Below are positions 8,414-15,977 of a stretch of 64,000 nucleotides of DNA, in pieces. The stretch covers positions 124,001-188,000 of the forward strand of contig JBHOQS010000023.1 of assembly GCA_042408875.1 (NCBI GenBank). Direction: 5' to 3'. Origin of the DNA: JBHOQS01 sp042408875 (GTDB taxonomy: Bacteria > Chloroflexota > UBA11872 > JBHOQS01). Position 1 is the stretch's first letter; every line of letters begins with the position of its first letter. A program made the translations under genes and the position numbers. Under the pieces are notes generated by a model. It searched no databases. It was not told the origin of the DNA and worked only from the letters and a program-made list of their open reading frames with translations.

Positions 8414-9202
8414 TCAGCGAGTGAGTGCCTCCGGATGGAGCACGAGCTCGACCCACACCACCTCGCCGGTCACAGGATCGAACTCGGCGATGCCGGCGGT
8501 GAAATCCTGGCGCACCACGGCGCGGCCATCAGGCGCCAGTGCCAGATACTCATCAGAGAGCGCCGGGCCCCGCGTCTCCCCGCGGCGGTAGGCCAGCGCC
8601 GCTCGCTTGATGATGGCTGTGTCCATATTCACCGACTGCCCGAGCTGCTCCAGGTACTGCTTGATCTCGTCATCACTCACGCTCGTCGCATCCGGTGCTG
8701 CAGGCGTGACCTGGGGCAGGACCTCCTCCACCGCCAGGCCGCGCGGATCAGAGCGGTCGCCCTGAAAGTCGCCGTGGCGGACGACACGGTCCAGGCCGAG
8801 CCGGTAGCGGCGCAGCAGGTCCCGCACCAGCGTGCGCAGGCGGGTAAGCTGCGCATCAGTGTATGCTCCGTCGGGATCGCTGGCCAGCAGCTCGAGCTCG
8901 ATGCCGACGGTGCAGGCATTGATCTCTGAGCAGAGCCCCGCCCCGGGGGGCCGGGGATCGAGCCAACTCGGGCGCATGCGGTCGGCACGGGCGGCATGCC
9001 AGGCCGCATGCTCCTCTAATACGCAGCCCACCAGCTCCCCGCTCTTCCCGATGATATAGTGGGCGCTTGCTGTGCCCTGCCGCTGAAAATGGGCCAGCGA
9101 GCCCTCCAGGGACCCCTCAGTGTCATGCAGCACGATAGCGCGCACCTGCCGGCCGGGAACAGGAGTGAAGTTGGGAGAGCGAACGAAGCGATCAACCTCC
9201 AT
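8414..9202 (-). CDS. N-acetylmuramoyl-L-alanine amidase-like protein (Amidase_2 fold)
   Basis: Peptidoglycan-amidase-family protein of 262 residues. The zinc-site motifs of the Amidase_2/PGRP fold are visible: IVLHDTEGS near the N-terminus, SAHYIIGKSGEL, EEHAAWHA and RHGDFQGDRSDP. The C-terminal ~85 residues match no domain I recognise. The start is the ATG at 9202, which has AGGAG upstream; the open frame continues to 9442 but that part is non-coding. There is no signal peptide or membrane helix, which is unusual for a cell-wall enzyme. Confidence 0.75.
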   Translation of the reverse strand: MEVDRFVRSPNFTPVPGRQVRAIVLHDTEGSLEGSLAHFQRQGTASAHYIIGKSGELVGCVLEEHAAWHAARADRMRPSWLDPRPPGAGLCSEINACTVGIELELLASDPDGAYTDAQLTRLRTLVRDLLRRYRLGLDRVVRHGDFQGDRSDPRGLAVEEVLPQVTPAAPDATSVSDDEIKQYLEQLGQSVNMDTAIIKRAALAYRRGETRGPALSDEYLALAPDGRAVVRQDFTAGIAEFDPVTGEVVWVELVLHPEALTR

Positions 9203-9318
9203 AACCTTCTCCTCTCTCAAAGACTTTTCATCGTACATCACGAAGATATGACGTCGCTCAGATGCGGGAGGGCCTGTGCCGGTCAGGCAGCGCTTCCTCG
9301 TACTGCCACGAGCACTTC

Positions 9319-9342
9319 GTAGTACTTGGTGTAGTACTTGGG
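9319..9342. repeat. 12-bp tandem duplication
   Basis: GTAGTACTTGGT (9319-9330) is followed directly by GTAGTACTTGGG (9331-9342), a one-mismatch tandem copy in the 487-base spacer between the amidase and the solute-binding protein gene. Confidence 0.7.
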
Positions 9343-9415
9343 AGTACCTCAATAGTGAGTATTCACTTGCAGGCTGGCGCCGCACGCGAGCGGCGAAGCC
9401 AATAATTGTTGTTAC

Positions 9416-9436
9416 TATACTTCGGTGCGAAGTATA
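9416..9436. promoter_or_regulatory. 21-bp perfect palindrome, candidate operator
   Basis: TATACTTCG - GTG - CGAAGTATA is a perfect inverted repeat with 9-bp arms. It lies 25 bases upstream of the predicted -35 box of the solute-binding protein gene and 213 bases upstream of the amidase start, so it may bind a dimeric regulator of either gene. A smaller palindrome, AGTGA-GTAT-TCACT, is nearby at 9354-9367. The rest of the 9203-9689 spacer holds no gene I can support. Confidence 0.5.
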
Positions 9437-9461
9437 CTGCAAGAGCGGTTAGGCGGCCTAC

Positions 9462-9491
9462 TTGCCCCAGCACACAGTCCGTGTGTATACT
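9462..9491 (+). promoter_or_regulatory. predicted promoter of the solute-binding protein gene
   Basis: TTGCCC (9462-9467), an 18-base spacer and TATACT (9486-9491). It would give a 5' leader of about 190 bases before the ATG at 9690. Match quality is moderate. Confidence 0.4.
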
Positions 9492-9689
9492 GGGCCTGTC
9501 ACAACGTTGTCAAGGCATTTTCTTCCCGTGTTTGCCTGCTGTGTTTACCTGCATATCAAGGCAGGGGTGGTGCATAGGCCGCGCTCGTTCGTGGTGCTGC
9601 CTGGAGCAGGACCGGCAGGCGAGCAGGCCGTGCCCGCAGGCGAGCAGCCACGCATGTCGTAAAGAGCCGCAAGTGAAGGAGGAGGTCCC

Positions 9690-11018
9690 ATGAGCCATTC
9701 CGGTACCGTACAAGGGATAAGCCGCCGGGAGTTTGCGACAGGCTTTCTGGCCGGGCTCGGCGCTCTCCCGGTAGCCGCGCTGGCTGGCTGCGGCCGGCAA
9801 GGCGCACAGCCCGCTCCAGCACCACGGCAACAAATCGAGCTCACCATCTGGCACAACTGGGGTGTTCCTGACCCGCGCACCGACTATACCGAGCAAGTGC
9901 TGCTGCCTCGGTTCGCTGCGGAGCACCCAGGCCTGAGCGCGAAGATCGAGTTCGCCGGCAATGGCCTCGCTGTGCTGGAGAAGATCAAGACCAACGTGGC
10001 TGCCGGCACGCCGCCGGACGCCTCGTTCGTCTACGCCGAGTGGACCGTCGCCCTGGGCCAGGCCAGCGCCATCGTGGCTCTCGATTCGCTGATGGCCGCA
10101 GAGAAGGGCTTCGACAAGCAGGACTTCTATCCCCATCTCTGGGAAGCCCTGACCTACAACGGCAAGATCTGGGGCTTTCCGCAGAACAACCATCCCTTCG
10201 GCGTGTTCTATCGAGAAGACCTCTTCCAGAAAGAGGCGGTCCAGCCACCGGCAACCTGGGAGCAACTAGTCGAGGTCGCCAAGCGGCTCACCCGCGACAC
10301 CGATGGAGATGGGCAGATCGACCAGTGGGCCTTTGACCTTGGCACTGCTGATACCAATTTCTGGAATGTCGTCCAGCAGTCACATGGCGGGCGGTACCTT
10401 ACGCCGGATCGCAAGAGCGTGGCCTGGAGCTCCGAGGCCGGACTGCGCGCGCTGGATTACTATGTGGCCCTCTTCCAGCAGCACCGCGTGGCACCGCTGG
10501 AGAACCCACCCCAGCAGGGCTTTAACACCGGCAAGCAGGCGATGACGATCGCCGGGCCGTGGCGGGTGGACGGCTACGAGCGTAACGGGCTGCCGGTGAA
10601 GCTCTTTCCGTACCCCCGCGGCAGCCAGAAAGCAGTGGCCCACGCCAACGTGGACACCTGGGCTATCCTGAAGACGAACCCGGACCGCGAGGCCGCGGCG
10701 TTCCGCTTCCTGGCCTGGTACGGCAGCAAGGAGATCTACGGTGACTGGGCCATGCGCTTCAAGCATGCGCCGCTGCGAAAGTCAATCGCCCAGGACTCAA
10801 CCTACCGGCGTTGGCTGGATGAGCATCCCATGGTGAAGGCGGTGGTCGAGATGCCGCACGAGATCATCATCCGGCCGCTGACACCAGTCACTGCGGAGAT
10901 CAATATCACATTGGGCAAGGCCCTGAGCGACGCTGTCCAGGGCAAGATCTCGCCGAAGGAAGCGCTTGAGCGTGCCACAGCCGAGGCGAACACCCAATTG
11001 CGTATGGCCGGGGCGTAG
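9690..11018 (+). CDS. ABC transporter extracellular solute-binding protein (sugar type), Tat lipoprotein
   Basis: Family 1 (carbohydrate) solute-binding protein, 442 residues. The N-terminus carries a twin-arginine motif SRREF, a hydrophobic stretch and a lipobox LAGC, so it should be exported folded by Tat and anchored by lipid on Cys ~31. Mature-protein features such as LTIWHNWGVPD near the start, NGKIWGFPQNN, the GKQAMTIAGPW segment and a late AFRFLAWYGSKE helix are typical. A strong GGAGGAGG precedes the ATG. No permease or ATPase gene lies nearby, so it depends on a transporter encoded elsewhere. The ligand cannot be told. Confidence 0.88.
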   Translation: MSHSGTVQGISRREFATGFLAGLGALPVAALAGCGRQGAQPAPAPRQQIELTIWHNWGVPDPRTDYTEQVLLPRFAAEHPGLSAKIEFAGNGLAVLEKIKTNVAAGTPPDASFVYAEWTVALGQASAIVALDSLMAAEKGFDKQDFYPHLWEALTYNGKIWGFPQNNHPFGVFYREDLFQKEAVQPPATWEQLVEVAKRLTRDTDGDGQIDQWAFDLGTADTNFWNVVQQSHGGRYLTPDRKSVAWSSEAGLRALDYYVALFQQHRVAPLENPPQQGFNTGKQAMTIAGPWRVDGYERNGLPVKLFPYPRGSQKAVAHANVDTWAILKTNPDREAAAFRFLAWYGSKEIYGDWAMRFKHAPLRKSIAQDSTYRRWLDEHPMVKAVVEMPHEIIIRPLTPVTAEINITLGKALSDAVQGKISPKEALERATAEANTQLRMAGA

Positions 11019-11076
11019 GACCACTTTTCGTACGCCGCTGTGCCTGCACCGGCCCTAAAAGCGAATACCCCATTGT

Positions 11077-11096
11077 GTAGGGCGGGGCGGCCCTAC
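11077..11096. terminator. stem-loop between convergent genes
   Basis: GTAGGGC - GGGGCG - GCCCTAC forms a 7-bp stem between the solute-binding protein gene (ends 11018) and the convergent aldolase gene (ends 11109). There is no T-run, so it is a candidate bidirectional terminator or REP-like hairpin. Confidence 0.45.
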
Positions 11097-11108
11097 GCTC
11101 CCGGCCCC

Positions 11109-11879
11109 TTACTCCCGCTGCACAGCGCGCAGGAGGTCGAGCGCAGCTCCGCGCAGCAAGCGCAGATCGGTGCCGGCGCCGAGGAAGCGAAAGCCCTGGC
11201 GGATGCGCCGGTTGATCCCGGCGGCGTTATAGAGCTGCACGCCCGGCACCTTGCCAGTCGCCTCACACGCTGCCAGGATCGTGGCGAGCGCCTCCTCGAC
11301 CGGGGCAGGAAGCTCCTCGGCCGTGACCGCTTCCGGCGCTAGGCCCAGAGAGATCGATAGGTCGTTCAGGCCGACATAGCAGCCGTCGATCCCATCCACG
11401 GAGAGGATCTCGCGGGCGTTCCGTACGGCCTGGTCGGTCTCCAACATGGCCAGGAGCATGAGCTCCTTCGCGGCGCTAGTAAAGTAGTCCGGGCCACCAT
11501 AGAGGGCACCGCGGATCGGGCCCCAGCTCCGCGCGCCGCGCGGGGCATAGCGCACTGCCTGGACCGCGGCTTCCGCTTCGGCCACGCTGTTGACCATCGG
11601 TACGACCACGCCGTAGGCGCCCAGGTCGAGGGCGCGCTGGATCAATATCGAGTCGTTTGCCGGCACCCGCACGAACGGTGTCGCCGGCGTGGCGCTCACT
11701 GCAGTAAGCATCGGGCTCAGGTTGCCCAGATTGTTCTCCCCGTGCTGAAGGTCAATCAGCACCCAGTCGAAGCCTAGGCTGCCAGCGATCTCGGCCACCA
11801 GAGGGCTTGCGCTAGCGATGAAAATACCGATGGCCGGACGGCCCGCTTGTACTAGACGCTTCGTCGCATTCGGACGCAC
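11109..11879 (-). CDS. HpcH/HpaI-type class II aldolase (first copy)
   Basis: 256-residue member of the HpcH/HpaI aldolase/citrate lyase family, metal-dependent aldolases that cleave or form 2-keto-3-deoxy acids from pyruvate. The barrel motifs are visible: DWVLIDLQHGEN, GAYGVVVPMV, the metal-binding Glu in LAMLETDQAV and Asp in VGLNDLSIS. Arg in FVRVPANDS probably binds the substrate carboxylate. The start is a GTG at 11879 with AAGGAG about ten bases upstream. A paralogue with limited similarity lies just upstream on the same strand (11952-12749), so the pair probably forms one unit. The substrate is unknown. Confidence 0.85.
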   Translation of the reverse strand: MRPNATKRLVQAGRPAIGIFIASASPLVAEIAGSLGFDWVLIDLQHGENNLGNLSPMLTAVSATPATPFVRVPANDSILIQRALDLGAYGVVVPMVNSVAEAEAAVQAVRYAPRGARSWGPIRGALYGGPDYFTSAAKELMLLAMLETDQAVRNAREILSVDGIDGCYVGLNDLSISLGLAPEAVTAEELPAPVEEALATILAACEATGKVPGVQLYNAAGINRRIRQGFRFLGAGTDLRLLRGAALDLLRAVQRE

Positions 11880-11897
11880 AGCGAGTCACACTCCTTA

Positions 11898-11921
11898 GCA
11901 AGTGAGCAAGTGAGCAAGTGG
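11898..11921. repeat. three 8-bp tandem copies upstream of an aldolase gene
   Basis: GCAAGTGA, GCAAGTGA and GCAAGTGG follow each other at 11898-11921, between the two aldolase genes and immediately before the ribosome-binding region of the second gene in the unit. Confidence 0.8.
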
Positions 11922-11951
11922 ATGGCAAAGCGACGATCACCGGGCACGACG

Positions 11952-12749
11952 CTACAGCGTGTGACGCATCTGCTGGACGGCGCTGCCACGCAGCCGGTTT
12001 AGCGTGCTGCGATAGCCCTCCGTGAGGGCGCGGGCGTCCGAGCTAAACAGGGCGAAACGCGAGCCCTTGCCCAGCCAGTACGCCATCTGCTCCTCGGTCT
12101 GCCAGTGGCCGCCCGCCGGAATTCCCCGCTGCTGGGCAGTGCGGATGATATGATCCACCGTCTCCACGAACTTCGGGTGGGTGTACTCGTCGGGCACGCC
12201 CAGGCTCACCGAGAGATCGTTGGGGCCGATGAAGATGGCGTCGATCCCGCCGACGTCCAAGATCTTCTCCAAGTTTTCCACTGCCGGCACCGACTCGATG
12301 CCGATGATCACGACCACGTTAGCGTTGCGTCGCTCCAGATAGCGGCGCGTCTCTTCGCTGGGGAAGCGGCCCTCGTCGCGGGCCCGCGCATGTAGGGCAC
12401 CCTTCAAGGGACGCAGGCGGGCGGCGTGCACGACAGCCTTGACCTCCTCCGCCGTCTCACAGTAGGGCACCAGCACGCCGTGGAAGCCGGCATCCAGCGC
12501 CATGATACTGGCGTGCGGCTCGGTCGTTGGCACCCGCACGATGGGGCAGATGCCGGCGCCGAGGAACGCGGCGGCGAGATCAGCCGCGTCAGCGCGGCTG
12601 GTAGGCGAGTGCTCAGTGTCCACGATCACGAAGTCGAAGCTCAGGCGGCCGTACACGCCGGCCCAGCGTGGGTTGCGCACCAGCGAGGTCATGGTGCCCC
12701 AGACAGTCTCGCCGCTGCGCATCTTCTCCCGAAGTTGTGCTCCGTTCAT
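11952..12749 (-). CDS. HpcH/HpaI-type class II aldolase (second copy)
   Basis: 265-residue HpcH/HpaI-family aldolase. Visible motifs are SFDFVIVDTEHSP, PIVRVPTTE, GFHGVLVPYCE, the metal Glu in IGIESVPAVENLEKI and Asp in FIGPNDLSVSLG. It is upstream of the first aldolase on the minus strand, 72 bases apart, and preceded 187 bases away by a Gfo/Idh/MocA dehydrogenase on the same strand. Such aldolases often end sugar-acid pathways, which fits the surrounding dehydrogenases, but the true substrate is not visible. Confidence 0.87.
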   Translation of the reverse strand: MNGAQLREKMRSGETVWGTMTSLVRNPRWAGVYGRLSFDFVIVDTEHSPTSRADAADLAAAFLGAGICPIVRVPTTEPHASIMALDAGFHGVLVPYCETAEEVKAVVHAARLRPLKGALHARARDEGRFPSEETRRYLERRNANVVVIIGIESVPAVENLEKILDVGGIDAIFIGPNDLSVSLGVPDEYTHPKFVETVDHIIRTAQQRGIPAGGHWQTEEQMAYWLGKGSRFALFSSDARALTEGYRSTLNRLRGSAVQQMRHTL

Positions 12750-12887
12750 CGGTGCAGTGCCTCCCGACGGGACTCTCTAGCGCCTGCCATGCCTGCGAGA
12801 TGGCGTGAAAACGGCGTGAGTATACGCGGGCGCGCCTCCAGCGTCAACGCCGCGGGTGTCCCTTGCTGGAATCCAGGCCCGTCCCCA

Positions 12888-12916
12888 GTCGGGGCAGGTT
12901 TGAGACCTGCCCCGAC
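12888..12916. terminator. 12-bp perfect hairpin downstream of an oxidoreductase gene
   Basis: GTCGGGGCAGGT - TTGAG - ACCTGCCCCGAC is a perfect 12-bp stem with a 5-base loop. It lies 21 bases past the stop of the minus-strand oxidoreductase gene at 12937. No T-run follows, so it may act as a terminator or be a REP-like sequence. Confidence 0.5.
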
Positions 12917-12936
12917 GACTACGACGGGCGATGCTG

Positions 12937-14124
12937 TTAGGCAAGCTCGATACGCCGGCCCTCCTCAGCGCTGGCGTAGGCGGCGTAGATCACCTCGACT
13001 ACGTCACGGCCCAGCCGGCCGTCTGACTGCGGCGGCCGGCTGCCCCGCACCGCCTGTACGAAGTCCTCCAGCATGTGCAGGTGGCCGTGCGTCCAGGGCT
13101 CGTCCGGAGCAGGGTAGGTCCGCCCGGCTTTGGTCTCCAGCTTCTCCAGCAGGTACTCGTCGCCGAAGACCGAGCCGTCCGGTGCGTAGGCCTCGCAGAG
13201 GTCGGTAGGCGACAGGCGGCAGATCAGGCGCGCGTTCGAGAGGCACACCTCGAGCGCGCTGTGCAAGCCCCCGAGCTGCACATCCGAGCCGTACAGCACG
13301 GCCTTCGTGCCGTCGGTGAAGGTCACCAGGATCGTGCCCCAGTCCTCGACATCTACCCAGTCGCTCACTAGCCAGCCGCCACCGCGGCCGACCGTCTGGG
13401 CTACCGTGGAGAGGCTACCCGTCTCAGCCATAACCGAAGCGGCGCGGATTGGCGCACCCGAGCGGCGCTGCCCTTCGATGCGCTTGAGGTACAACGCTGC
13501 GCCAACAGGATGGCTGGCCAGGCGGAGCAGTGCCCCGCCCCCACTGGTGCGCCAACGCTTCGAGAAGGGGGAGTGGGACCCGCTATGGCATTCCCCACCG
13601 GTGATGGTCAGGATGGCGCCGCTGCTCACCTCGATCAGGCGGCGCACCTTCTGCACTGCCGGGGCGTAGATCCAGTTCTCGGCATACATGAGCAGCACAC
13701 CGTGCTGTGCCGCTTCCTGCACCATCTGTTCGGCATCACGCACTGCCGCGATGAGCATGGCTCGTCTGGGTGGCAGCGGCGCCAGCCCGCTCTCGTCGCC
13801 AGCTTCGCCGAAATAGCCGGTGAGCGGTTTGGTGCAGATAATATGCTTGCGCACCTGGGCTGCTGCGATAGCTATCTCGCAGTGCAGGAAGTTCGGCGTG
13901 CAGATATCGATGACGTCGATATCCGGGCGATCGAGCAGCCTGCGCCAGTCGTCGTACGCGTGAGCGATACGCCATTGCCTGGCGAAGCGCGCGGCGCTCG
14001 CCATTGAGCGTGCCGCCACAGCAACGAGCTCAACCGGTGTGCCAGGCAGTCTCTGGTAGCAGCGGGCCCGCATCTCGGCCAGGAACCCCGCGCCGATCAT
14101 TCCGACCCGCACGGCCTCGGGCAT
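12937..14124 (-). CDS. Gfo/Idh/MocA family oxidoreductase (CTKP variant)
   Basis: NAD(P)-dependent oxidoreductase of 395 residues. The Rossmann motif is VGMIGAGFLAE near residue 7, followed by DVIDICTPNFLHCE. The usual catalytic EKP segment is CTKPLTG, keeping Lys but with Thr in place of Glu. An insert of about 15 residues follows (GYFGEAGDESGLAP), and the C-terminal alpha/beta domain carries TITGGECHSGSHSP and WTHGHLHMLEDFVQAV. The family oxidises or reduces sugars, polyols and related compounds. It probably shares a unit with the two aldolases downstream. Confidence 0.87.
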   Translation of the reverse strand: MPEAVRVGMIGAGFLAEMRARCYQRLPGTPVELVAVAARSMASAARFARQWRIAHAYDDWRRLLDRPDIDVIDICTPNFLHCEIAIAAAQVRKHIICTKPLTGYFGEAGDESGLAPLPPRRAMLIAAVRDAEQMVQEAAQHGVLLMYAENWIYAPAVQKVRRLIEVSSGAILTITGGECHSGSHSPFSKRWRTSGGGALLRLASHPVGAALYLKRIEGQRRSGAPIRAASVMAETGSLSTVAQTVGRGGGWLVSDWVDVEDWGTILVTFTDGTKAVLYGSDVQLGGLHSALEVCLSNARLICRLSPTDLCEAYAPDGSVFGDEYLLEKLETKAGRTYPAPDEPWTHGHLHMLEDFVQAVRGSRPPQSDGRLGRDVVEVIYAAYASAEEGRRIELA

Positions 14125-14251
14125 ACGTCAACCCCTCCCAGAGCCTGCGTGGCTTCTCCAGGAGACCGGCGCTGCCGGACACATCCGGCAGGCGGCTTTT
14201 CGCCGCACGCCTGGTGCTCTATACTGCCGGGCGCAGCACAGCTGAAGGTGG

Positions 14252-14461
14252 TTGCGGCGCGTCGGGGGAGCCATGGGGGCCATCGCACTGGGCATTGCCG
14301 TTGCTCTTCTATGGAGCTGGCTGACTGACGACAGTGCCAAGCGTTTCCTGGTCAAGCTCGTCGTCTTGCCACTCATCTTCTTCGTGATCTTCGAGCTGTC
14401 TCCAATGGGCAAGTGGCTCATGTACACGTTCATGAGTCTCACTGGAGGCGAGCAACGGTAA
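14252..14461 (+). CDS. small two-helix membrane protein, unknown
   Basis: A 69-residue reading frame (62 from the ATG at 14273, which has GGGGAG two bases before it). It has two hydrophobic segments, roughly residues 8-22 and 33-48, separated by a charged loop with DDSAKR, and a short polar C-terminus. No family is recognised. It lies in a 407-base gap between a divergent oxidoreductase gene and a convergent dehydrogenase gene. Hydrophobic pattern and codon use suggest it is real, but the start is uncertain. Confidence 0.45.
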   Translation: MRRVGGAMGAIALGIAVALLWSWLTDDSAKRFLVKLVVLPLIFFVIFELSPMGKWLMYTFMSLTGGEQR

Positions 14462-14469
14462 CCTGCTGC

Positions 14470-14517
14470 ATACTGCATACCTCCAGGATCATCTGTTGCT
14501 TACGTAGTACGCAGTAT
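14470..14517. repeat. short palindromic intergenic element
   Basis: ATACTGCATAC (14470-14480) and GTACGCAGTAT (14507-14517) are inverted copies with one mismatch, and the right arm is preceded by TTACGTA. It is a small member of the GTACGC palindrome family between two convergent genes. Confidence 0.6.
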
Positions 14518-14531
14518 TCCCTATACATTCC

Positions 14532-15575
14532 TCAGAGCTCGATATCGTAGGTGATACCGGCACGTTCGGCCTCCTGGCGCAAGGCCTGGCGTGTCGGGCG
14601 GTCGAGCGGGATGCCATGCACCAGGCGTTCCTGCCGGCGGTTATGCTCGATCTCACCGGGGAAAAAGATCCCCTCTGAGCCAGGTGCGAGCGCGGAACTC
14701 TTGACGAACTCGATCATCCGCTCCATACGGTCGAGGAACTCGTCCAAGGGTTGGAAGAAGCTGATATCGATCGCCTGCATGATCTGGCCGCCTCCGCCGG
14801 TGCGGGTCTCGTGGTACTTGCCGCCGGAGAGCACCCCGCACAGGATATCAGCGGCCATGGCGAGCCCGATACCTTTCGGACCGCCGATAGGCACGAGGGT
14901 TCCCCGCCGCAGACCCTCCTCGGGATCATCGGTTGGCTGTCCCCCAGCGTCAAGTGCCCAGCCGAAGGGGATCTTCTCGCCGCGCTCCATCGCCATCAGC
15001 AGCTTGGAGCCAGCTACGACGGAGGGGGCCATGTCGAGGTTAAAGGCCCAGCCGCGACGCGTCGGAGCGGACCAGGCGATTGGGTTTAGCCCGATGCGCC
15101 GCTCCCGGCCGCCCCAGGGAGCCATCGCGATCCCGCCTGTAGTGGCTGCGAAGCCGATGCACCCGGCCTCGGCTGCCTGGAGGGTATAGTACGCCAGCGC
15201 GCCGCAGTGGCCGTTGTTGCGCACACTAACCGTGCCGATCCCGAACTCGCGAGCGCGCTCGATCGCCACCTCCATAGCGCGCACCGCGGCGATATGCCCA
15301 ACGCCGCGGTCTGCATCCAGTACAGCAATCGCCCCGCGGGACTGGACGATGCGGGCCTGCGGGGTTGGATTCAGATGGCCGGCCCGTAGCGCGCCCACAT
15401 ACGTCGCCACATAGCGCGTCCCGTGCGAGTGGATGCCACGCAGGTCCGCGTCGGTGAGCACCCGCCCCATGAGGGCAGCATCCTCTCGTCGCAGCCCGGC
15501 CGCGGCGAATATCTCAGTCACAAGCCGTTCCAACCGCCCAGCGTCCACGCGCCGAAACATCTCCTGGTCGCTCAT
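14532..15575 (-). CDS. Ldh_2 family malate/lactate/ureidoglycolate dehydrogenase
   Basis: 347-residue NAD(P)-dependent 2-oxoacid reductase of the Ldh_2 (MDH2/LDH2) family, a fold unrelated to classical lactate dehydrogenase. Visible landmarks are DLRGIHSHGTRY with the catalytic His, NNGHCGALAYY, the NPIAWSAP loop and GGPKGIGLAM. The start is the ATG at 15575 with GGGAGCAGG upstream; the longer open frame to 15629 lacks support. Family members act on malate, sulfolactate, ureidoglycolate or delta-1-piperideine-2-carboxylate, and nothing here decides which. Confidence 0.88.
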   Translation of the reverse strand: MSDQEMFRRVDAGRLERLVTEIFAAAGLRREDAALMGRVLTDADLRGIHSHGTRYVATYVGALRAGHLNPTPQARIVQSRGAIAVLDADRGVGHIAAVRAMEVAIERAREFGIGTVSVRNNGHCGALAYYTLQAAEAGCIGFAATTGGIAMAPWGGRERRIGLNPIAWSAPTRRGWAFNLDMAPSVVAGSKLLMAMERGEKIPFGWALDAGGQPTDDPEEGLRRGTLVPIGGPKGIGLAMAADILCGVLSGGKYHETRTGGGGQIMQAIDISFFQPLDEFLDRMERMIEFVKSSALAPGSEGIFFPGEIEHNRRQERLVHGIPLDRPTRQALRQEAERAGITYDIEL

Positions 15576-15685
15576 CACCTGCTCCCTCGTGCTGCATCGT
15601 TCGCTGCGCTGCCACAGCTGTGCCCCCACCCGGTGAGGCTACTGAGCGTGGCCGGCGGCGCGCCTGATTGTAGCAGCGACATGGC

Positions 15686-15729
15686 AGCAAGTAAACAAAC
15701 ACGCCCTGGGTTATCTTGACCCAGGGCGT
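15686..15729 (-). terminator. rho-independent terminator of tRNA-Gly
   Basis: On the minus strand ACGCCCTGGGT pairs perfectly with ACCCAGGGCGT (11 bp, 7-base loop; 15701-15729) and is followed by GTTTGTTTACTTG. It begins nine bases past the tRNA 3' end. Confidence 0.85.
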
Positions 15730-15737
15730 GCAGCCAG

Positions 15738-15809
15738 AGCGGGCAGCGGGATTCGAACCCGCGGTCTCAACCTTGGGAAGGTCGCGTGTTGCCTCTACAC
15801 CATGCCCGC
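15738..15809 (-). tRNA. tRNA-Gly (anticodon CCC)
   Basis: 72-base cloverleaf on the minus strand. Acceptor GCGGGCA pairs with TGCCCGC, the D arm is GTGT/ACAC, and the anticodon stem CGACC/GGTTG encloses the loop TTCCCAA (anticodon CCC). The T arm is GCGGG-TTCGAAT-CCCGC, with discriminator base T. CCA is not encoded. A consensus promoter and a terminator flank it, so it is a single-gene transcript. Confidence 0.96.
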
Positions 15810-15821
15810 GTCGCACCATTG

Positions 15822-15850
15822 AGTATGCCATGCGGCGCCAGGCATGTCAA
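15822..15850 (-). promoter_or_regulatory. promoter of tRNA-Gly
   Basis: On the minus strand TTGACA (15850-15845), 17 bases, CATACT (15827-15822). Transcription would start about seven bases before the tRNA 5' end. Confidence 0.8.
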
Positions 15851-15977
15851 ATGCGGCGTAAGGTGCAGTAAGGTGCATGGAGCAGGAAGCGCACAGGCTC
15901 TCTTACAGGCGCTATCCAATAGCCTGTACTTAATATTATATTATTATATTACTTACGCTCTGCGTCTTACACGCGTG

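Noticed and set aside
8279..8929. 216-codon plus-strand ORF opposite the amidase gene
   Set aside because: It is antisense to a recognised zinc amidase and starts inside a palindromic repeat.
9416..9436. Resemblance of the TATACTTCG palindrome to a site-specific recombination site (loxP-like arms)
   Set aside because: The arms are shorter, the centre is only 3 bases, and no recombinase gene or second copy is present; an operator is simpler.
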